This document shows, in pieces, positions 13,896 through 13,938 of a DNA stretch of 13,938 nt (positions are counted from its first letter, which is position 1; each line of letters opens with the position of its first letter). A program made the position numbers and the translations under genes. The notes beneath the pieces are model-generated. The model was given only the letters and a program-made list of their open reading frames with translations. It was not told where the DNA came from and searched no databases. The DNA is from an uncultured Treponema sp. (GTDB taxonomy: Bacteria > Spirochaetota > Spirochaetia > Treponematales > Treponemataceae), in NCBI GenBank assembly GCA_946538875.1, contig CAMNHD010000011.1, forward strand, positions 1-13,938. The letters run 5' to 3'.

Positions 13896-13938
13896 ATGGC
13901 AAAATCAAAATCCCCAAAATCTACTGCCATCGATATTC
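13896..13938 (+). CDS. Start of an unidentified gene (runs off right edge)
   Basis: Only 14 codons are inside the window (M-A-K-S-K-S-P-K-S-T-A-I-D-I). The start is supported by AAAGGA about 9 nt upstream and by the extended -10 promoter. The lysine- and serine-rich, non-hydrophobic N-terminus argues against a signal peptide. The product cannot be named. Confidence 0.6.
   Translation, partial: MAKSKSPKSTAIDI

Overview
The window looks like chromosomal DNA of a carbohydrate-degrading spirochaete, most plausibly a gut or rumen Treponema. This is an inference from several things. The exported enzymes carry loose spirochaete-type lipoboxes ending in SSC or GSC. There is a pair of beta-barrel outer-membrane proteins ending in phenylalanine. 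The genome is moderately AT-rich with AGGAGG ribosome binding sites and sigma70-type promoters. No taxonomic marker gene is present. The theme is plant and beta-glucan polysaccharide use: one GH3 beta-glucosidase start, three GH16 glucanases and one GH43 arabinanase.

Left part, minus strand (about 4528 down to 1): a probable operon of four genes, running from right to left. It holds two paralogous outer-membrane beta-barrel proteins, a multi-domain surface lipoprotein, and the N-terminus of a GH3 beta-glucosidase that runs off the left edge. It is divided from the next block by a 243-bp AT-rich divergent control region. That region carries the same 9-mer, TACCGTACA, upstream of both divergent genes, in the same orientation relative to each.

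Centre, plus strand (4772-9509): three GH16 enzymes in a row. The first two are lipoprotein lichenases with the bulge-free E-I-D-x-E active site. The third is a laminarinase-type enzyme (E-I-D-I-A-E) with a Sec signal peptide and three C-terminal CBM4/9-like modules. A GC-rich, strongly palindromic island and a terminator lie between the second and third. The first lichenase has an extra N-terminal module that also occurs in the surface lipoprotein across the divergent promoter. This ties the two halves together as one candidate glucan-capture and degradation system: surface binding protein, porin-like barrels, surface glucanases, cytoplasmic beta-glucosidase.

Right part, mostly minus strand: an AraC-family regulator convergent with the laminarinase, a broken small gene, a membrane GGDEF diguanylate cyclase with a clear promoter and a perfect palindrome at its predicted start, then a GH43 arabinanase followed after 2 nt by an rsuA-like 16S rRNA pseudouridine synthase. 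At the right edge a hairpin-rich intergenic region precedes an unidentified plus-strand gene that begins 43 bases before the end.

No tRNA, rRNA, CRISPR array, insertion sequence or phage gene was recognised.
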